Below are positions 26,774-35,351 of a stretch of DNA of 64,000 nucleotides, piece by piece. The stretch is from assembly GCA_902363335.1 (NCBI GenBank), contig CABIZV010000006.1:62001-126000 (forward strand), read 5' to 3'. The stretch is from Enterobacteriaceae bacterium. GTDB lineage: Bacteria > Pseudomonadota > Gammaproteobacteria > Enterobacterales > Enterobacteriaceae. The translations under genes were made by a program, and so were the position numbers. Position 1 is the stretch's first letter; the number at the start of each line of letters is the position of its first letter. The notes below the pieces were generated by a model, which searched no databases, had not been told where the DNA came from, and worked only from the letters and a program-made list of their open reading frames with translations.

Positions 26774-27544
26774 TTAGCTACGCAGACCGCGTCCGCGCTG
26801 GATCAAATACCAGCACAGCAGGTAAAAGACGGCGATAAACACCACCAGCACCGCCACGGTGGTGAATAACGGCACGTCGTTAATGCCGAGGAAACCGTAG
26901 CGGAACCCGCTAATCATATAAACGATCGGGTTCAGGTGTGACAGCGCCTGCCAGAACGGCGGCAGCAGCGTCAGAGAATAAAACACCCCGCCCAGATAGG
27001 TCAGCGGCGTCAGCACGAAAGTTGGGATCAGGCTGATATCATCAAAGGTCTTGGCAAACACGGCGTTGAGCAATCCCGCGAGCGAGAACAGCACCGCCGT
27101 TAGCACCAGCGTTAACGCGACAAATACCCATGAGTGCACCTGGAACGGTACGAAGAACAGTGAAATTGCCGTGACCAGTACGCCCACGCACAGCCCGCGC
27201 GCCACGCCGCCGCCAACAAAACCGGCGATAATGACATGCGTCGGAACCGGCGCCACAAGCAATTCTTCAATGTTGCGCTGGAACTTGGCGCTAAAGAATG
27301 ATGAGGCCACGTTAGCGTAGGCGTTGGTGATCACCGCCATCATGATGAGGCCCGGCACGATAAACTGCATGTAGGTGAAGCCATGCATTTCACCAATCCG
27401 CGAACCAATCAGATTACCAAAGATAATAAAGTAGAGCGTCATGGTGATGACGGGCGGCACCAGCGTCTGGATCCAGATACGCATAAAGCGGTGGATCTCT
27501 TTCGCCCAAATGCTTTTCAGCGCGACCCAATAAAGGTGCATCAT
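26774..27544 (-). CDS. yadH: YadH, ABC-2 type exporter permease
   Basis: YadH is the membrane subunit of an ABC-2 family exporter with YadG; the substrate is unknown. The 256-residue protein shows about six hydrophobic segments (such as TLVPPVITMTLYFIIFGNLIG and FIVPGLIMMAVITNAYANV) and the ABC-2 signature region near TPLTYLGGVFYSLTLLP. Its start overlaps the yadG stop by four bases (ATGA), so the pair is one transcriptional and translational unit. Confidence 0.94.
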   Translation of the reverse strand: MMHLYWVALKSIWAKEIHRFMRIWIQTLVPPVITMTLYFIIFGNLIGSRIGEMHGFTYMQFIVPGLIMMAVITNAYANVASSFFSAKFQRNIEELLVAPVPTHVIIAGFVGGGVARGLCVGVLVTAISLFFVPFQVHSWVFVALTLVLTAVLFSLAGLLNAVFAKTFDDISLIPTFVLTPLTYLGGVFYSLTLLPPFWQALSHLNPIVYMISGFRYGFLGINDVPLFTTVAVLVVFIAVFYLLCWYLIQRGRGLRS

Positions 27545-28467
27545 GCGCGATCTCCTTGTTTGTCATGAACCAGCGACACGAACAGTTCTTCGAGTCGGTT
27601 GGCTTTATTACGCATACTCAACACCTGAACGCCCTGCGCGCTTAGCTGCGCGAAAACGCTGTTAATCCCCTGCTCACGTAGCACTTCCACTTCCAGCGTC
27701 GAGGTATCGACCAGTTTGTACTGGTAGCCATCAAGCTTCGGCAGCGGACTTTTCGGCGCGAGGTCGAGAATGAAGGTCTCTGATTTCAGTTTGGAGAGCA
27801 GATTCTTCATCGAGGTGTTTTCCACCAGCTCGCCGCGCTGGATAATGCCGATATTACGGCACAGCATTTCAGCTTCTTCCAGATAGTGGGTGGTGAGAAT
27901 AATGGTGGTGCCTTTGTCATTGAGATCTTTTAAGAATCCCCACATGGAGCGGCGCAGTTCGATGTCGACCCCCGCCGTGGGTTCATCAAGGATCAGCAGT
28001 TTAGGCTCATGCATTAACGCACGGGCAATCATCAGACGACGTTTCATCCCGCCTGAAAGCATTCGCGCACGTTCGTTACGTTTATCCCACAAATCAAGCT
28101 GTTTGAGGTATTTTTCGCTGCGAATGACCGCTTCTTTATGTTCTACGCCGTAATAACCCGCCTGATTCACCACGATTTGCTGCACGGTTTCAAAGGGGTT
28201 GAAGTTAAATTCCTGCGGCACCAGCCCTAGCTGGCGCTTGGCGTTCACCACGTCCTTTTGCAGGTCGTAGCCAAAGACGCTGACACGCCCGGAGGTTTTA
28301 TTCACCAGCGAACTGATAATACCGATGGTTGTTGATTTACCCGCGCCGTTCGGCCCCAGAAGCGCGTAAAAATCACCGGCTTCGACTTTTAAATCTATCC
28401 CACGCAGCGCCTGTAAGCCGCCAGGATAGGTCTTTGTCAGTTGCTCTAGTTCCAGTGCAATGGTCAT
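27541..28467 (-). CDS. yadG: YadG, ABC exporter ATP-binding subunit
   Basis: The ATPase partner of YadH. Motifs: Walker A GPNGAGKST near residue 39, a Q-loop in GLVPQEFNFNP, signature LSGGMKRRL, Walker B LLILDEPTAGVD and the H-loop in ILTTHYLEEAE. The 308-residue length and C-terminal extension are those of DrrA/CcmA-type exporter ATPases. The gene is divergent from can across a 101-base gap that must hold both promoters. Confidence 0.95.
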   Translation of the reverse strand: MTIALELEQLTKTYPGGLQALRGIDLKVEAGDFYALLGPNGAGKSTTIGIISSLVNKTSGRVSVFGYDLQKDVVNAKRQLGLVPQEFNFNPFETVQQIVVNQAGYYGVEHKEAVIRSEKYLKQLDLWDKRNERARMLSGGMKRRLMIARALMHEPKLLILDEPTAGVDIELRRSMWGFLKDLNDKGTTIILTTHYLEEAEMLCRNIGIIQRGELVENTSMKNLLSKLKSETFILDLAPKSPLPKLDGYQYKLVDTSTLEVEVLREQGINSVFAQLSAQGVQVLSMRNKANRLEELFVSLVHDKQGDRA

Positions 28468-28568
28468 AGATTTTTGCTTACCTTACATTCTGATACTTGA
28501 TATCTGGTTTTAAAAAATCAGGAGTTGCCCTATATTAGCCCCACGCAAATTACTGGGTTAATGCCTCC

Positions 28569-29231
28569 ATGAACGACATAGATACACTCATCAGCAACAA
28601 TGCACTATGGTCAAAGATGCTGATAGAAGAGGATCCCGGATTTTTTGAGAAACTGTCGCAAGCGCAAAAACCGCGCTTTCTATGGATTGGATGCTCAGAC
28701 AGTCGCGTTCCCGCCGAACGTCTGACCGGGCTCGAACCGGGCGAACTGTTTGTTCACCGCAATGTGGCAAACCTTGTCATCCACACCGATCTTAATTGTC
28801 TTTCCGTGGTGCAGTATGCCGTTGATGTGCTGGAAGTTGAACACATTATTATCTGTGGGCACTACGGCTGCGGCGGCGTTCAGGCGGCGGTCGAAAACCC
28901 GGAACTGGGGTTAATCGACAACTGGCTGCTGCACATCCGCGATATCTGGTTCAAACATAGCTCATTGCTCGGTGAGATGCCGCCGGAACGACGCCTTGAT
29001 ACGCTTTGTGAGCTAAACGTCATGGAACAGGTGTATAACCTGGGACACTCCACCATCATGCAATCAGCATGGAAGCGTGGCCAGAAAGTGATGATTCACG
29101 GCTGGGCATACGGGATTCATGATGGTCTGCTGCGCGACCTCGACGTGACGGCCACCAGCCGCGAAACACTGGAACAGCGTTATCGCCACGGGATTTCCAA
29201 CATCAAGCTCAAGCACATCAACCACAAATAG
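28569..29231 (+). CDS. can: Beta-class carbonic anhydrase Can
   Basis: Can interconverts CO2 and bicarbonate and is essential in air for E. coli because it supplies bicarbonate for biosynthesis. The 220-residue protein has the beta-class zinc site: Cys42 and Asp44 in WIGCSDSR, and His98 and Cys101 in CGHYGCGG. The catalytic Asp44/Arg46 dyad is intact. The length matches E. coli Can (formerly yadF). It is monocistronic; a palindromic repeat follows the stop. Confidence 0.97.
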   Translation: MNDIDTLISNNALWSKMLIEEDPGFFEKLSQAQKPRFLWIGCSDSRVPAERLTGLEPGELFVHRNVANLVIHTDLNCLSVVQYAVDVLEVEHIIICGHYGCGGVQAAVENPELGLIDNWLLHIRDIWFKHSSLLGEMPPERRLDTLCELNVMEQVYNLGHSTIMQSAWKRGQKVMIHGWAYGIHDGLLRDLDVTATSRETLEQRYRHGISNIKLKHINHK

Positions 29232-29246
29232 GGGCAATAACCCCTT

Positions 29247-29324
29247 ATAGCCCGGACGAGGCGGAACGCCGACTCCGGGGCAGTTCGGTGCATATCCCGG
29301 CGTCGCCATGCTCGGCCGGGCTAC
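29247..29324. repeat. GTAGCCCGG-type palindromic element
   Basis: A 78-base imperfect palindrome (TAGCCCGGACGAGGCG ... CTCGGCCGGGCTAC) lies between the convergent genes can and hpt. It shares its arms with copies elsewhere in the window and could end transcription of both genes as a long hairpin. Confidence 0.7.
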
Positions 29325-29358
29325 ACCACCGTCAGCGCCATCAGGCACCGCGACAAAC

Positions 29359-29895
29359 TTACTCGTCCAGCATCACCACTTTACCGACATACGGCAGATG
29401 ACGATAACGCTGAGCGTAGTCGATACCGTAACCCACCACGAACTCATCCGGGATGGCAAAGCCGACAAACTCAACCGGAACTTCAACTTCACGACGGGTT
29501 GGCTTATCCAGCAGAGTACAAATCGCCAGCGACTTGGGTTCACGCAGTCGCAGAATCTCGCGCACTTTCGACAGGGTATTACCTGAGTCGATAATGTCTT
29601 CAACGATCAGCACATCTTTACCACGAATATCTTCGTCGAGATCTTTGAGGATTTTCACATCGCGGGTGGTAGACATACCGCTGCCATAGCTTGATGCCGT
29701 CATAAAGTCGACTTCGTGCGGAACCTGTACTTCACGGCACAGGTCGGCCATGAACATGAACGAGCCGCGCAGCAGACCCACCAGCACCATTTCGCTGCCG
29801 CTATCTTTATAGCGCTCGTTAATCAGACGACCTAATTCGGCGATACGCGCTTTGATCTCCGCTTCCGGGATCATCACTTCAACAGTATGTTTCAT
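29359..29895 (-). CDS. hpt: Hypoxanthine phosphoribosyltransferase
   Basis: Hpt salvages hypoxanthine (and guanine less well) to IMP with PRPP. The 178-residue product equals E. coli Hpt in length. It shows the PRPP-binding signature VLIVEDIIDSGNTL near residue 100, the flexible-loop SSYGSGM and the purine-contacting tail VGYGIDYAQRYRHLPY. It is divergent from gcd; the shared 206-base region has a perfect CRP site. In E. coli cAMP-CRP is reported to act in opposite directions on these two genes. Confidence 0.97.
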   Translation of the reverse strand: MKHTVEVMIPEAEIKARIAELGRLINERYKDSGSEMVLVGLLRGSFMFMADLCREVQVPHEVDFMTASSYGSGMSTTRDVKILKDLDEDIRGKDVLIVEDIIDSGNTLSKVREILRLREPKSLAICTLLDKPTRREVEVPVEFVGFAIPDEFVVGYGIDYAQRYRHLPYVGKVVMLDE

Positions 29896-30022
29896 TTAAC
29901 TAACCACATGATTTTAAATGTACATCACTCAACCCGTTAGCCCAGAGCCACAAGGTTGATCAGCAAGCGGGAAAGTATACCAGCAAAACGAATCGGGCGG
30001 CTAATTCGATAATAAAGCTCAA

Positions 30023-30042
30023 TTTGTGATTTCGATCACACT
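30023..30042. promoter_or_regulatory. Perfect CRP-binding site between hpt and gcd
   Basis: TGTGA-N6-TCACA is present without mismatch at 30025-30040, within AATTTGTGATTTCGATCACA. It is 60-80 bases upstream of the gcd start. A gcd -10 candidate (TATAAT at 30053-30058) lies 13 bases downstream, so bound CRP would cover the gcd -35 region. That placement fits repression of gcd and possible activation of hpt. Confidence 0.8.
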
Positions 30043-30101
30043 TGTTAAATCCTATAATGAAATGAAAGCAAAAAATTAACAAAACAGACGGACACATTTC
30101 T

Positions 30102-32486
30102 ATGGCAGAAACAAAATATCAACAATCACGGTTACTCGTGAGGCTAACGGCCCTCTTTGCTGCATTCTGCGGGCTATATCTGTTAATTGGCGGTATCTGG
30201 CTGGTCGCCATCGGCGGCTCCTGGTACTACCCTATCGCCGGCCTGGTGATGCTAGGCATTACCGCAATGCTATGGCGTGCGAAGCGCTCAGCACTGTGGT
30301 TGTACGCCGCACTACTGATCGTCACCATGATTTGGGGGGTCTGGGAAGTCGGCTTCGACTTCTGGGCACTGACGCCACGCAGCGACGTGCTGGTTATCTT
30401 CGGCGTGTGGCTGATTTTGCCGTTTGTCTGGCGTCGACTCTTCGTGCCTTCCAGTGGTGCCGTTGCCGCGCTGGTCGTTGCACTGGTGATTAGCGCCGGT
30501 ATCCTCACCTGGGCGGGCTTTAACGACCCACAAGAGGTTAACGGTACGCTGAGCGCTGACGCTACGCCTGCCGAGCCTATCTCACCGGTTGCCGACCAGG
30601 ACTGGCCAGCTTACGGACGTAATCAGGAAGGCCAGCGTTTCTCCCCGCTCAAGCAGATAAACGCTGAGAACGTGCACAAGCTGAAAGAAGCCTGGGTGTT
30701 CCGCACCGGCGATCTTAAGCAGCCTAATGACCCGGGTGAAATCACCAACGAAGTCACGCCGATTAAAGTCGGCAACATGCTCTATCTGTGTACTGCCCAC
30801 CAGCGCGTGTTCGCGCTCGACGCAGCCACCGGTAAAGAGAAGTGGCACTTTGACCCGCAGTTGGGTACCGACCCAAGCTTCCAGCACGTGACCTGCCGCG
30901 GCGTGTCCTACCATGAAGCGACAGCTGACAACGCGTCACCTGACGTGGTCGCCGATTGTCCGCGCCGCATTATTCTGCCGGTGAACGACGGTCGTCTGTT
31001 TGCGCTGAATGCAGAAACCGGTAAGCCGTGCGAGTCCTTTGCCAATAAAGGTATCCTCAACCTGCAAACCAACATGCCGGTCACCACGCCGGGCATGTAC
31101 GAGCCAACTTCACCGCCAATCGTCACCGATAAAGTGATTGTGATTGCCGGCGCGGTAACCGATAACTTCTCAACTCGCGAACCGTCTGGCGTTATCCGCG
31201 GTTTTGACATCAACAGCGGTAAGCTGCTGTGGGCGTTCGATCCGGGTGCCAAAGATCCGAATGTTATTCCAGGTGATGAACACCATTATTCTCTGAACTC
31301 GCCAAACTCATGGGCACCAGCGGCCTATGATAAAAAGCTGGATTTGGTTTACCTGCCAATGGGCGTAACCACGCCGGATATCTGGGGCGGTAACCGTACG
31401 CCGGAGCAGGAACGTTACGCCAGTTCAATTGTGGCGCTGAATGCCACGACCGGTAAGCTGGTATGGAGTTACCAGACCGTACACCACGATCTGTGGGATA
31501 TGGATATGCCGTCGCAGCCGACGCTTGCGGATATCACCGTGGACGGTAAAACCGTTCCCGTGGTTTATGCACCAGCCAAAACCGGCAACATCTTCGTGCT
31601 GGATCGTCGTAACGGCGAGCTGGTGGTTCCGGCCCCGGAAAAACCGGTTCCACAAGGTGCGGCGAAAGGCGACTACGTCACCAAAACCCAGCCTTTCTCT
31701 GATTTAAGTTTCCGTCCGAAGAAAGATCTGACCGGCGCAGACATGTGGGGTGCCACCATGTTTGACCAACTGGTGTGCCGCGTGATGTTCCATCAGATGC
31801 GTTATGAAGGCATTTTCACCCCACCGTCCGAGCAGGGCACGCTGGTGTTCCCGGGCAACCTGGGGATGTTTGAATGGGGCGGTATCTCGGTCGATCCAAA
31901 CCGTCAGGTGGCAATTGCTAACCCGATGGCCCTGCCGTTTGTATCGAAGCTTATCCCACGCGGCCCGGGTAACCCGATGGAGCCGCCGAAAGATGCGAAA
32001 TCCAGCGGTACCGAGTCGGGTATTCAACCACAGTATGGCGTGCCGTTTGGCGTCACCCTGAACGCGTTCCTGTCACCGTTTGGTCTGCCTTGTAAACAGC
32101 CTGCCTGGGGTTATATTTCTGCGCTGGATCTGAAAACTAACCAGGTGGTGTGGAAAAAACGTCTGGGCACGCCGCAGGATAGCCTGCCGTTCCCAATGCC
32201 GGTTCAGCTGCCGTTTAATCTGGGGATGCCGATGCTGGGCGGCCCAATTTCGACGGCCGGTAACGTGCTGTTTATCGCGGGTACTGCGGATAACTATCTG
32301 CGCGCGTTCAACATGAGCAACGGTGAGAAACTGTGGCAGGGACGTCTGCCAGCGGGCGGTCAGGCAACGCCGATGACCTATGAGGTGAATGGCAAGCAGT
32401 ACGTGGTCATTTCCGCAGGCGGTCACGGTTCATTTGGCACCAAAATGGGCGATTATATCGTGGCCTACGCCTTGCCTGACGAGTAG
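30102..32486 (+). CDS. gcd: PQQ-dependent glucose dehydrogenase, membrane-bound
   Basis: Gcd oxidises glucose to gluconolactone in the periplasm and passes electrons to ubiquinone. It needs pyrroloquinoline quinone, so it is active only if PQQ is made or supplied. The 794-residue product has about five N-terminal membrane segments (residues 10-140) and then a periplasmic eight-bladed PQQ propeller. Landmarks are DWPAYGRNQEGQRFSPL, TAHQRVFALDAATGKEKW, TPDIWGGNRTPEQERY and the C-terminal SAGGHGSFGTKMGDYIVAYAL. No PQQ synthesis genes are in the window. A terminator follows. Confidence 0.96.
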   Translation: MAETKYQQSRLLVRLTALFAAFCGLYLLIGGIWLVAIGGSWYYPIAGLVMLGITAMLWRAKRSALWLYAALLIVTMIWGVWEVGFDFWALTPRSDVLVIFGVWLILPFVWRRLFVPSSGAVAALVVALVISAGILTWAGFNDPQEVNGTLSADATPAEPISPVADQDWPAYGRNQEGQRFSPLKQINAENVHKLKEAWVFRTGDLKQPNDPGEITNEVTPIKVGNMLYLCTAHQRVFALDAATGKEKWHFDPQLGTDPSFQHVTCRGVSYHEATADNASPDVVADCPRRIILPVNDGRLFALNAETGKPCESFANKGILNLQTNMPVTTPGMYEPTSPPIVTDKVIVIAGAVTDNFSTREPSGVIRGFDINSGKLLWAFDPGAKDPNVIPGDEHHYSLNSPNSWAPAAYDKKLDLVYLPMGVTTPDIWGGNRTPEQERYASSIVALNATTGKLVWSYQTVHHDLWDMDMPSQPTLADITVDGKTVPVVYAPAKTGNIFVLDRRNGELVVPAPEKPVPQGAAKGDYVTKTQPFSDLSFRPKKDLTGADMWGATMFDQLVCRVMFHQMRYEGIFTPPSEQGTLVFPGNLGMFEWGGISVDPNRQVAIANPMALPFVSKLIPRGPGNPMEPPKDAKSSGTESGIQPQYGVPFGVTLNAFLSPFGLPCKQPAWGYISALDLKTNQVVWKKRLGTPQDSLPFPMPVQLPFNLGMPMLGGPISTAGNVLFIAGTADNYLRAFNMSNGEKLWQGRLPAGGQATPMTYEVNGKQYVVISAGGHGSFGTKMGDYIVAYALPDE

Positions 32487-32492
32487 CCCTGA

Positions 32493-32606
32493 GCGCTGCG
32501 CGCCATCAGGCAGCAAGTGCCGGATGGCGGCATAATGCCTTATCCGGCCTACAAGAGAGCAACACCGTAAATACTCAACCGCCCGCTATCCTGCGGGCGG
32601 TTTTAA
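32493..32606 (+). terminator. REP pair and intrinsic terminator after gcd
   Basis: A REP pair (GCGCCATCAGGC ... GCCTTATCCGGCCTAC, 32493-32552) is followed by an intrinsic terminator at 32577-32606. AACCGCCCGC and GCGGGCGGTT form a 10-bp stem with a 6-base loop, then TTAAT. It closes gcd and sits just before the convergent next gene. Confidence 0.75.
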
Positions 32607-32614
32607 TATCACTG

Positions 32615-33139
32615 TTACTTGTCGAACTTAAGCGACATCAGCGTTGCCTTAGCAGCATCCTGATATTGCGCCTCCAAATCCTTTGTCATATTAAATGCCA
32701 CCTGCACCGCTTTATCATTTTGCGATGTCATCAGCATCATATTCAGAATTTCAGTATCCGGGGCCTGGGAGCGGAAGGTAATCAGCCAGGCTTTATGCCC
32801 GTCTACCGTCACGGCTTCCGCCTGCGGTTTGAAGTTGGCCAGCATTTTCACCGTCGCCTCTTTTGCCATATCAATCTGTGAGGCGGGCAATGCGTGACGC
32901 CCGGCGCTAATCCCTAAGGACGCTTTACCGCGCTCATCGCCGTAAATGACCTGTGGACGATTTTCAGAAGGGTATTTGATTTTCGCCATTTCATCAGACA
33001 TAGGCGTCAGCGTCTGGGGAATTTCGAGGCTGAGTTTCAGCTCGGGAATATTTTTGCGTTCCATTTTTATTTCGGCATGGGCCGAAACCGCCACCATCAT
33101 CACAAAAGATGCGGCAAGTACCTTATTAAAAATACCCAT
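32615..33139 (-). CDS. Small secreted protein with DcrB/PsbP-like features, unknown function
   Basis: A 174-residue protein with a clear signal peptide (MGIFNKVLAASFVMMVAVSAHA, cleaved before EIKMERK). The mature part has LSLEIPQTLTPMSDEMAKIKYP followed by YGDERGKASLGIS, a middle VDGHKAWLITFRSQ and a C-terminal helix ending LMSLKFDK. This order resembles the DcrB/PsbP-like fold of inner-membrane-associated periplasmic proteins, but the resemblance is by eye. It is not between gcd and cueO in E. coli. It runs toward gcd and is not in an operon. Role unknown. Confidence 0.75.
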   Translation of the reverse strand: MGIFNKVLAASFVMMVAVSAHAEIKMERKNIPELKLSLEIPQTLTPMSDEMAKIKYPSENRPQVIYGDERGKASLGISAGRHALPASQIDMAKEATVKMLANFKPQAEAVTVDGHKAWLITFRSQAPDTEILNMMLMTSQNDKAVQVAFNMTKDLEAQYQDAAKATLMSLKFDK

Positions 33140-33226
33140 TTTTACCTCATGATTATTTGTTCACCATGAGAGTATATCGGCATCTTTTATTAAAAATTGC
33201 GCGTTAAGCTATTTCAGAACAATCGT

Positions 33227-33258
33227 AAGCGCGGATGGCGTGACACCATCCGCGCTTT
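33227..33258 (-). terminator. Hairpin after cueO
   Basis: AAGCGCGGATGG and CCATCCGCGCTT form a 12-bp stem with a 7-base loop immediately downstream of the cueO stop. The T-tract on the cueO side is poor (ACGATTG), so termination may rely on the stem or on Rho. Confidence 0.6.
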
Positions 33259-33260
33259 AA

Positions 33261-34826
33261 TTACACCGTGAACCCGAGCATCATGCCGGTATCTTCATGC
33301 TCCAGTAAGTGGCAGTGCGCCATGTACGCCTGTTCTTTCGATGCCTCATGGTCGAATTTCACCAGCACTTCGCTGACTCCGCCCTCCACTCTCACCGTAT
33401 CTTTCCAGCCTGAACGATGCGCGGCAGGCGCCTGGCCGTTTTCACGCAGAATTCGGAACTGAGTACCGTGAATATGGAACGGATGCAGCATCATGTCGCC
33501 CTCGCCGGAAATGATCCAGCGTTCGTACTGACCTTTGGCGGCGGTAAACATCGGTACGTTCATATCAAACGCTTTGCCGTTGATCCGATTGGCATTGTGG
33601 AAATCAAACCCACCGCCGCCGTGATGCATGTTGCCCATGCTACCGTGATCCATTTTCATGCCGCCGTGGCCCATCATATTGCCGTGGTCCATACCGCCCA
33701 TGGCCTGATTGCCGTATTTTTTCATCAGCGCCTGCATACCCATCATGTCGAGCATCGGGTCCATAGAGAGCTGAAGCTTACGCTCGGTCAGACCATCAAG
33801 GGACGGGATGGCGGGCATAGAGACCAGTGAATCAGGCAATTTGCCGGAACCCGGAATGCCCACCGGTTGAACGCGCAGCACCGGCAGCGCTTTATCAAAT
33901 GGCGCAATCGCCATTCCCATCTGGTTAACCGGCAGCGTGACGAGATCGAACGGCTTACCGTCACGCGCATCCACCAGCACCTCAAAACGTTCGCCCATCA
34001 ACATGGGCAGTTCACTGACCTGCACCGGTTCCGGCAAAAAGCCGCCGTCGCTGGCGACCACGTACAGCGGACGTTTGTCGCTGGCGGCAAGCGTCAGTGA
34101 GCGCGCATTACAGCCATTGAGTAAGCGTAGACGCAGCCAACCGCGCGGCGGCGCATGCTGTGGATACTGTACGCCGTTGGTCAACAGCGTATCGCCAAAC
34201 CAGCCCACCGCGGCGCTCATGATATCCAGTTGATAGTCTATCTCTCCGGCAGGCGTGAATTTTTTATCCTGCATGATCACCGGAATATCATCGATTCCCC
34301 ACTGTTTGGGCAGCAACAGCATCTGACTGATATCGTCTTCAATGACCACCAGCCCCGCCAGTCCCATGGCGACCTGATGGCCGGTTTTGCCGTGCTGATG
34401 CGGGTGGAACCAACAGGTCGCGGCGCGTTGGGTGGGGGTAAAGGTGACCGTGCGGCTAGCGCCCGGTTTAATAACGCCCTGCGGCCCACCGTCCACATCC
34501 CCCGGCACTTCCAGACCATGCCAGTGCACGGTGGTCTCTTCGGGGAGATGGTTACGGATATTAACGGTAATGGCTTTGCCCTGCTGAAGCTTGATGGCGG
34601 GCCCTAATAGGTCGCCGTTATAGCCCCAGGTGGTGGCCGCTTTACCGGCAAATGACGTCTTCCCGGACTGCACGTTCAGCAGGATTTGATTATTGGCGTC
34701 AGCGGTCAGTAAGGGGGGAATTGGCAGCGTGGCTCTCTCGGCGGCAAACACCGCTCGGCTCCACAGAGGCAAGGCGCTGGCGACGCTAATAGCGGCACCC
34801 AATTTGATAAAATCACGACGATGCAT
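33261..34826 (-). CDS. cueO: CueO, periplasmic multicopper oxidase
   Basis: CueO oxidises Cu(I) (and siderophore catechols) in the periplasm to protect against copper. The 521-residue protein starts with a Tat signal (MHRRDFIKLGAA ... AVFA). All copper motifs are intact: HWHG, HPHQHG, HPFHIHG and HCHLLEHEDTGM, the last with the type 1 Cys, His and Met. Before the C-terminal domain is the methionine/histidine-rich segment typical of CueO (MGGMDHGNMMGHGGMKMDHG and following), which binds extra Cu(I). A CueR-type promoter lies upstream, divergent toward yacC. Confidence 0.96.
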   Translation of the reverse strand: MHRRDFIKLGAAISVASALPLWSRAVFAAERATLPIPPLLTADANNQILLNVQSGKTSFAGKAATTWGYNGDLLGPAIKLQQGKAITVNIRNHLPEETTVHWHGLEVPGDVDGGPQGVIKPGASRTVTFTPTQRAATCWFHPHQHGKTGHQVAMGLAGLVVIEDDISQMLLLPKQWGIDDIPVIMQDKKFTPAGEIDYQLDIMSAAVGWFGDTLLTNGVQYPQHAPPRGWLRLRLLNGCNARSLTLAASDKRPLYVVASDGGFLPEPVQVSELPMLMGERFEVLVDARDGKPFDLVTLPVNQMGMAIAPFDKALPVLRVQPVGIPGSGKLPDSLVSMPAIPSLDGLTERKLQLSMDPMLDMMGMQALMKKYGNQAMGGMDHGNMMGHGGMKMDHGSMGNMHHGGGGFDFHNANRINGKAFDMNVPMFTAAKGQYERWIISGEGDMMLHPFHIHGTQFRILRENGQAPAAHRSGWKDTVRVEGGVSEVLVKFDHEASKEQAYMAHCHLLEHEDTGMMLGFTV

Positions 34827-34860
34827 CGGTACATCCTTTTCGGCTGCTGGTGGTTATTTG

Positions 34861-34893
34861 AGCTTAAACCCTCCCCCTGCAGGAAGGTCAAGC
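34861..34893 (-). promoter_or_regulatory. CueR-type promoter of cueO
   Basis: On the minus strand, a -35 TTGACC (34891-34886) and a -10 TAAGCT (34866-34861) are separated by 19 bases. That spacer holds the imperfect dyad CCTTCC ... GGAGGG. The long spacer with an internal dyad is the hallmark of MerR-family promoters, and the E. coli cueO promoter has nearly the same sequence. Copper induction by CueR is inferred. Confidence 0.8.
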
Positions 34894-34970
34894 ATAAAGC
34901 GGTGAATAATGCTCCCCGTCCGCTTGGGAAGTATGTTAACGTGGAATATCGACGATGTAAGGTAGAAGAA

Positions 34971-35318
34971 ATGAAGACGTTTTTCCGCACTGTACTGCTC
35001 GGATCGCTGCTGGCGATGTCCAGCTCCAGTTATGCATTAAGCGAGTCTGAAGCAGAAGATATGGCCGATCTCACGGCTGTGTTTGTGTTCCTGAAAAACG
35101 ACTGCGGGTATCAGAATCTCCCCAACACGCAAATTCGTCGCGCCCTGGTTTTTTTCGCCCAGCAAAACCAGTGGGATCTGACTAACTACGATACGTTTAA
35201 CATGAAGGCGCTTGGTGAAGACAGCTACCGCGATCTTAGCGGCATTGGCATTCCTACGGCGAAGAAGTGTAAAGCGCTGGCGCGTGATTCGTTAAGCCTG
35301 CTGGCGTATGTGAAGTAG
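34971..35318 (+). CDS. yacC: YacC, small secreted protein of the PulS/OutS-like family
   Basis: The 115-residue product has a signal peptide (MKTFFRTVLLGSLLAMSSSSYA) and a small helical domain with two cysteines (KNDCGYQNLP and AKKCKALA), as in E. coli YacC. That family groups with pilotin-like proteins of type II secretion, but YacC's own function is unknown. The ATG at 34971 is preferred over an upstream frame that runs into the cueO promoter. In E. coli and Salmonella yacC is followed by speE and speD; here neither follows. Confidence 0.9.
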   Translation: MKTFFRTVLLGSLLAMSSSSYALSESEAEDMADLTAVFVFLKNDCGYQNLPNTQIRRALVFFAQQNQWDLTNYDTFNMKALGEDSYRDLSGIGIPTAKKCKALARDSLSLLAYVK

Positions 35319-35326
35319 GACGCGTG

Positions 35327-35346
35327 GCGGAGCCCGCAGGCTCCGC
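35327..35346. terminator. Hairpin between yacC and yacL
   Basis: GCGGAGCC and GGCTCCGC form a perfect 8-bp stem with a CGCA loop. It fills most of the 33 bases between the yacC and yacL stops. It probably ends transcription from both sides. It may be what is left of the original speD-yacL border. Confidence 0.6.
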
Positions 35347-35351
35347 ATGAA

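Noticed and set aside
30281..32027. Antisense open frames within gcd
   Set aside because: No ribosome binding sites or family similarity; the sense-strand gene explains the sequence.
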